Shown here piece by piece: positions 59,858 through 64,000 of a stretch of DNA of 64,000 nucleotides. Position 1 is the stretch's first letter. Each line of letters opens with the position of its first letter. Source of the DNA: Brevibacterium sp. 239c (GTDB lineage Bacteria; Actinomycetota; Actinomycetes; Actinomycetales; Brevibacteriaceae); NCBI RefSeq assembly GCF_900169365.1, contig NZ_FXZH01000004.1, positions 62,001 to 126,000 on the forward strand, in the 5' to 3' direction. Below the pieces are notes generated by a model. The model was not told the origin of the DNA. It made no database searches and saw nothing but the letters and a program-made list of their open reading frames with translations. The position numbers and the translations under genes are program-made.

Positions 59858-62035
59858 CTATTCGTACGTGTTGTTCGCTGCAGCACGCTCAACGAGTGAG
59901 GCAGGTGGCGCGAAGCGATCGCCGTAGGTCGCGGCGAGTTCCTTGGCACGTTCGACGAATCCGTTCAGACCGCCCTCGTACTGGTTGACGTACTGGAGCA
60001 CGCCACCGGACCAGGCCGGGAAGCCGATTCCGAAGATCGAACCGATGTTCGCATCCGGAACCGAGGTGAGCACACCCTCGTCGAGGCATTTGATCGTCTC
60101 GATCGCCTCGGCGAAGAGCATCCGCTCCTGCAGGTCCTCGAAAGGCTGCGTCGCCGAACCGGAGTTGAAGTGTTCACGCACACCGGGCCACAGCTTGGCG
60201 CGCTTGCCGTTCTCGTCGTAGTCGTAGAAGCCGCGTCCGTCCTTGCGTCCGGTGCGCCCCTGCTCGATCATCCAGTCGAAGACGCCGTCTGAGGGGTGGC
60301 CTTCTGGCGTTCCGCCTGCGGCTGTGATTGCATCCTCGGTTTCCTTTCGGATGTTCTGCGACAGCGTCAGCGTCAGTTCATCGAGCAGCTGCAGAGCGCC
60401 GGTCGGGTAACCGGCCTGCAGTGCTGCCTGCTCCACCGTTGCCGGCTCCACTCCTTCACCGACGGCGGCGACAGCCTCGGCGATGAAGGTTCCGATCACA
60501 CGGGAGGTGAAGAATCCGCGGGAGTCGGTGACGACGATCGGGGTCTTCTTGATCTGCTGCACGAGGTCGAAGGTGCGCGCCAGGGTCTCATCTGAAGTGT
60601 TCTCACCACGGATGATTTCGACCAGGGGCATCTTGTCAGCGGGTGAGAAGAAGTGGACGCCGATGAAGTCGGAATCGCGCTTCACACCGGTGGCCAGTTC
60701 CGTGATCGGCAGGGTCGAGGTGTTGGAACCAAGGACTGCGTCGGACTCGACGATGTCCTGGATCTCACTGAAGACCTGCTGCTTGACGGGCACGGACTCG
60801 AAGACCGCCTCGATGACGAAGTCGACTCCGGCGAAGTCCTCAACCGAGGCGCTCGGGGTGATCCGGTCTAGAACAGCCTTGCTCTTCTCTTCGCTCGTCT
60901 TGCCCTTGGCCAGTGCCGATTCCTCACGCTTGGCCGCATAGGCCTTGCCACGTTCGGCGGCTTCGATCTCGACGTCCTTGAGGACGACGTCGATGCCGGC
61001 CTTCGCTGCGGTGTAGGCGATGCCGGCACCCATCATTCCGGCGCCGAGGACGCCGAGCTTCTTCACCTGGCGAGGTTCGAAGCCATCGGGACGCGAGCCG
61101 CCGGAGTTGATGTGTCCGAGATCGAAGAAGAACGCCTTGATCATGTTCTTCGCCACCGGCGTGTGAGTGAGGTGGACGAAGTAGCGGGTTTCGACTGCCA
61201 GTGCCGTGTCGATGTCGACGTAGGCACCTTCGACGGCGGCGGCAATGGCCGCGCGAGGAGCGGGCATCGGCGCACCCTTGGTCTGACGGCGCAGGAGCGC
61301 CGGCAGCGCGGGCAGCATCGCACCCAGCGATGGTGAGGTGGGTGCTCCGCCGGGGATCTTGAAGCCCTTGACGTCCCAGGGCTGAGTCGCCTCGGGGTTG
61401 GCCTTGACCCAGTCCTTGGCGCGTGCTTCGAGTTCGGCCACCGGAGCGAGTTCGTCGATGAGGCCGAGCTTGAGAGCGTCGGCTGCCTTGAACTTCGTCG
61501 AGGGCAGGATGGCCTTCTGCAGTGCGTTCTGGAGGCCCATCAGGCGCACGGCCCTGGCTACACCACCACCACCGGGCAGGAGACCCAAGGAGACTTCGGG
61601 GAATCCGACGCGCAGGCTGGAGACGTCCTCCGCTGCAATGCGGTGATGCGCGACGAGGGCGACCTCGAGGCCACCTCCGAGTGCGGCACCGTTGATGGCT
61701 GCGACGACGGGCTTGCCCAGCGTTTCGAGGCGACGCATGACCGTCTTCATGTGGTTGGTCAGTGCGGCTTCGGCTTCCGAGTTCTCAGGGTCGGCCGCAC
61801 GCAGCTTGTTGAGGTCACCGCCCGCAAAGAAGGTCTTCTTCGCCGAGGTGAGGACGACGCCGGAGATGTCATCGACGTTCGCTTCGAGCCATTCCACGGT
61901 GCCTTCGAAGGCAGCCTTGAAATGGTCGTTCATCGTGTTGACCTTGGAATTCGGGTCGTCGATGACGACTGTGACGATTCCGTCGGAGTCGGTGGAATGC
62001 GAGTATGCAGTTGAAGTCGTTTCAGTGTTCGTCAT
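59858..62035 (-). CDS. fadB: 3-hydroxyacyl-CoA dehydrogenase / enoyl-CoA hydratase (FadB-type)
   Basis: A 725-residue trifunctional-type beta-oxidation protein. Residues 1-300 are a crotonase (oxyanion-hole AAINGAALGGGLEVALVAH, LPGGGGVAR). From about 335 a Rossmann domain follows (KKLGVLGAGMMGAGIAY) with the catalytic His in IGVHFFSPADKMPLVEI, then two C-terminal HAD domains. Start 62035 follows AAAGGG and lies just after the fadA stop. It forms a complex with FadA and completes each beta-oxidation round. Confidence 0.94.
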   Translation of the reverse strand: MTNTETTSTAYSHSTDSDGIVTVVIDDPNSKVNTMNDHFKAAFEGTVEWLEANVDDISGVVLTSAKKTFFAGGDLNKLRAADPENSEAEAALTNHMKTVMRRLETLGKPVVAAINGAALGGGLEVALVAHHRIAAEDVSSLRVGFPEVSLGLLPGGGGVARAVRLMGLQNALQKAILPSTKFKAADALKLGLIDELAPVAELEARAKDWVKANPEATQPWDVKGFKIPGGAPTSPSLGAMLPALPALLRRQTKGAPMPAPRAAIAAAVEGAYVDIDTALAVETRYFVHLTHTPVAKNMIKAFFFDLGHINSGGSRPDGFEPRQVKKLGVLGAGMMGAGIAYTAAKAGIDVVLKDVEIEAAERGKAYAAKREESALAKGKTSEEKSKAVLDRITPSASVEDFAGVDFVIEAVFESVPVKQQVFSEIQDIVESDAVLGSNTSTLPITELATGVKRDSDFIGVHFFSPADKMPLVEIIRGENTSDETLARTFDLVQQIKKTPIVVTDSRGFFTSRVIGTFIAEAVAAVGEGVEPATVEQAALQAGYPTGALQLLDELTLTLSQNIRKETEDAITAAGGTPEGHPSDGVFDWMIEQGRTGRKDGRGFYDYDENGKRAKLWPGVREHFNSGSATQPFEDLQERMLFAEAIETIKCLDEGVLTSVPDANIGSIFGIGFPAWSGGVLQYVNQYEGGLNGFVERAKELAATYGDRFAPPASLVERAAANNTYE

Positions 62036-62036
62036 G

Positions 62037-63245
62037 TCAGACCCTTTCGATGATCGTCGCAATGCCCATTCCGCCGCCGATGCACAGCGTGACGAGACCA
62101 CGCTTGAGATCGCGACGTTCGAGCTCGTCGAGGACGGTCCCGAGGATCATGGCACCGGTAGCACCCAGCGGGTGTCCCATGGCAATTGCTCCGCCGTTGA
62201 CGTTGACCTTGTCATGCGGGATGTTGAGGTCCTTCATCCATTTCAGGACCACTGCGCCGAAGGCTTCGTTGAGCTCGAACAGGTCGATGTCATCGACGGT
62301 CAGGCCCGCCTTGTCGAGCGCCTTCTGCGTCGCGGGAGTGGGACCGGTGAGCATGATGGTCGGCTCGGATCCGGTGACGGCAGTGGAGACGATGCGAGCC
62401 CGCGGCTTCATGTTCATCGTCTGTCCCACCTCGGCGTCGCCGATGATGACGAGGCTGGCCCCGTCGACGATTCCCGAGGAGTTCGCGGCGGTGTGGACGT
62501 GGTCGATCTCTTCGACCCAGTGGTATTTCTGAAGAGCAACCTCGTCGAAGCCTGCTTGCGCGGCGACCTTGGTGAAGGCTGGGGACAGCTTCGCCAGCGA
62601 CTCCACCGTCGAACCGGGGCGCATGTGCTCATCGGTGTCGAGCAGGGTCACACCGTTGAGGTCTTTGACGGGGACGATCGACTTCTCGAAGTAGCCGTTT
62701 TCCCAGGCGTTGGCGGCGCGCTTCTGTGACTCCTCAGCGAATTCGTCGATGTCGGTGCGGCTGAATCCTTCAGTGGTCGCGATGAGGTCGGCGCTGATGC
62801 CCTGGGGCACGAAGTAGGTGTCGAAGTTCGTCGTCGGATCCTGTGCCCATGCGCCTCCGTCGGAGCCGAGGGGAACACGCGACATCGATTCGACGCCGCC
62901 TGCTAGGACGAGGTTCTCAAAACCGCTGCCGACCTTCTGTGCAGCGATGTTGACCGCTTCGAGCCCGGATGCGCAGAATCGGTTGATCTGAACGCCGGCG
63001 ACGGATTCATCGAGACCCGCGACGAGAGCCGCGGTGCGAGCGATGTCTCCGCCCTGTTCGCCGACGGGCGAGACGACGCCCAAGACCATGTCGTCGATCG
63101 CCTTGTCGTCGAGATCGGGGTTACGCTCGCGCAGGGCATCGATGAGCCCTGTCACGAGATCGATTGGTTTGACGCTGTGTAGGGCTCCACCGCGGTTCTT
63201 TCCGCGCGGTGTGCGCACTGCGTCGTAGATGTACGCTTCGCTCAT
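62037..63245 (-). CDS. fadA: Acetyl-CoA C-acetyltransferase (thiolase)
   Basis: A 402-residue thiolase that cleaves 3-ketoacyl-CoA. The nucleophilic Cys91 lies in [13 protein letters not shown]; the active-site His in [15 protein letters not shown] and the second Cys/Gly region [15 protein letters not shown] close the protein. It is the first gene of the fadA-fadB pair; fadB begins 2 nt before its stop codon ends, indicating coupling. A symmetrical site upstream may be its operator. Confidence 0.94.
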   Translation of the reverse strand: MSEAYIYDAVRTPRGKNRGGALHSVKPIDLVTGLIDALRERNPDLDDKAIDDMVLGVVSPVGEQGGDIARTAALVAGLDESVAGVQINRFCASGLEAVNIAAQKVGSGFENLVLAGGVESMSRVPLGSDGGAWAQDPTTNFDTYFVPQGISADLIATTEGFSRTDIDEFAEESQKRAANAWENGYFEKSIVPVKDLNGVTLLDTDEHMRPGSTVESLAKLSPAFTKVAAQAGFDEVALQKYHWVEEIDHVHTAANSSGIVDGASLVIIGDAEVGQTMNMKPRARIVSTAVTGSEPTIMLTGPTPATQKALDKAGLTVDDIDLFELNEAFGAVVLKWMKDLNIPHDKVNVNGGAIAMGHPLGATGAMILGTVLDELERRDLKRGLVTLCIGGGMGIATIIERV

Positions 63246-63334
63246 CTGTTCCTCACAGTCCTAGAGAACGGCCGATGATCGGTTTCGTGATCTCGGCCGT
63301 GGATACGTCAATGACGCTCGCTCAGCCTCACTGG

Positions 63335-63350
63335 CTAATCGATCGTTCAG
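63335..63350 (-). promoter_or_regulatory. Palindromic site upstream of fadA
   Basis: CTAATCGATCGTTCAG is an imperfect 16-bp palindrome (CTnAnCGATCGnTnAG), 90 bp upstream of the fadA ATG. CGATCG-centred palindromes of this kind are typical TetR-family operators for fatty-acid or phenylacetate genes. Nearby, ACGGCCGA/TCGGCCGT (63268-63275 and 63293-63300) forms another inverted repeat. Confidence 0.45.
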
Positions 63351-63478
63351 TAACATTCGCACTCCCATTCAATACCAGTTGCGTGTGATGGTCAACACGG
63401 AAACACGCTGCAGTGACTGTGACGGAGCACTCACGGGGCGTGACTATTCTGTGACCTTTAAACCACGGGCGAAGTGCT

Positions 63479-63484
63479 TATACT
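63479..63484 (+). promoter_or_regulatory. Putative -10 box of the lysine-rich secreted protein
   Basis: TATACT lies 35 bp before the ATG at 63520, and the ribosome-binding site GGAG is 4 nt before it. No clear -35 at the right spacing. Confidence 0.45.
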
Positions 63485-63519
63485 AATGAAACCTAACACT
63501 CTTAGTTTCCTGGAGAACC

Positions 63520-63966
63520 ATGACCGAGATCATTCCTGCCCGATTCACATCGGCTTCAACTGCGCCTACTTCTGCCCGTCCTGCGCGCTCGCGGATGGGA
63601 TCTAAATTCCTCGCGCTGACATTGGCTGTCGGACTGCTCGCGGGCCCAATTGTGCTCGATGCCCCTCCCGCCGAGGCTGCCACGAAGAAGTGTGCGGCGA
63701 AGATGTCGATCGCGAAACCGCGGCAGTACTCAAATACCGTGATCAAGGTTTCCAAGGTTGGCGCGAAGGCCAAGGTCACCACGACCGCGCACTACAAGAC
63801 GACGAAGACCAAGAAGAAGGCGACTGCTTCGAAGAAGGGTGCCGCGAACCTCAAGTACTACATTTCGGGAGCGACTCCAGGCAAAAAGGTGTCGGTGACT
63901 GTAGTGGCGAAGAAGGGCAAGACGACTTGGAAATGCTCCACCTCGTTCAAGCCCAAGAAGAAGTAG
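63520..63966 (+). CDS. Small lysine-rich secreted protein
   Basis: This 148-residue protein carries a signal peptide (basic region, KFLALTLAVGLLAGPIVLDAPP core, likely cleavage after AEA at residue 53). The mature 95 residues contain 26 Lys and 19 Thr/Ser, with runs such as YKTTKTKKKATASKKG, and two Cys (58 and 139) placed to join its ends by a disulphide. A beta-sheet pattern of alternating Val/Lys/Thr suggests a small beta-domain. The frame continues to the Lys-Lys-Lys terminus. No family is recognised; cell-wall or nucleic-acid binding or antimicrobial action are only possibilities. Confidence 0.7.
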   Translation: MTEIIPARFTSASTAPTSARPARSRMGSKFLALTLAVGLLAGPIVLDAPPAEAATKKCAAKMSIAKPRQYSNTVIKVSKVGAKAKVTTTAHYKTTKTKKKATASKKGAANLKYYISGATPGKKVSVTVVAKKGKTTWKCSTSFKPKKK

Positions 63967-64000
63967 GCCGCCTGCGGGCGTAGAACAATCGCCGGTCGGT

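Noticed and set aside
1..64000. tRNA, rRNA, CRISPR, insertion sequence or prophage
   Set aside because: I saw no cloverleaf with a conserved T-loop outside genes, no regularly spaced repeats, and no transposase, integrase or phage-structural motif in any frame.

Overview
The window is a high-G+C actinobacterial chromosome segment, most likely from the Micrococcales and Brevibacterium-like, although the genus cannot be proven from sequence alone. The evidence is an Lsr2 nucleoid protein, a ClpC with a UVR segment, actinobacteria-typical families (DUF3180, DUF2342 zinc metalloprotease, DUF2520, bacterial PH-domain pair, PLDc_N), many GTG/TTG starts, -10 boxes of TAnnnT type placed 6-7 nt before a start codon (leaderless mRNAs), and acyl-CoA carboxylase catabolic clusters. 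I saw no tRNA, rRNA, CRISPR array, insertion sequence or phage gene.

Left part (1-9.6 kb): an FAD oxidase and an ALDH7-type dehydrogenase (probable pipecolate/lysine catabolism), small membrane proteins, methionine aminopeptidase, radA, mutY and an ArgA-like acetyltransferase. From 9.6 to 30.8 kb runs a long, tightly overlapping minus-strand housekeeping block, read 5' to 3' as dacB, zinc metalloprotease, tilS, [CynX-like MFS, with a divergent amidohydrolase], hpt, ftsH, folE, folP, folBK fusion, DUF3180, two PH-domain proteins, DUF2520, lysS, small membrane protein, lsr2, clpC. ppa is divergent to dacB. Start-stop overlaps (ATGA/GTGA) show translational coupling through most of it.

Middle (30.8-45.4 kb): an accessory zone. 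It opens with two decayed genes, an alpha/beta-hydrolase C-terminus and a multiply frameshifted and deleted lysX, followed by an iron-box-like site, a VOC protein and a GNAT. Then come a cell-wall-anchored (LPXTG) Tat-exported PhoX phosphatase preceded by a PHO-box-like direct repeat, a CPBP protease, an enlarged RND pump, an MFS pump, a nitroreductase with a lysine-rich N-terminus, and msrA.

Right part (45.4-64 kb): def, then a leucine/branched-chain acyl-CoA catabolic set split in two. CitE-MaoC (46.2-47.5 kb) is separated from FadE-AccA1-AccD1 with a divergent TetR (53-58.7 kb) by an unrelated block: SRPBCC/ArsR, an NCS1 permease with a tiny membrane partner under a palindromic operator, a HAD phosphatase, and cardiolipin synthase. 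A quinone oxidoreductase, a fadB-fadA beta-oxidation pair with its own palindromic upstream site, and a small, very lysine-rich secreted protein close the window. The most unexpected DNA-level signal is an 11-mer, CGCCGAGGTGG, present at least 14 times on the two strands, in all three reading frames of different genes and in an intergenic hairpin.
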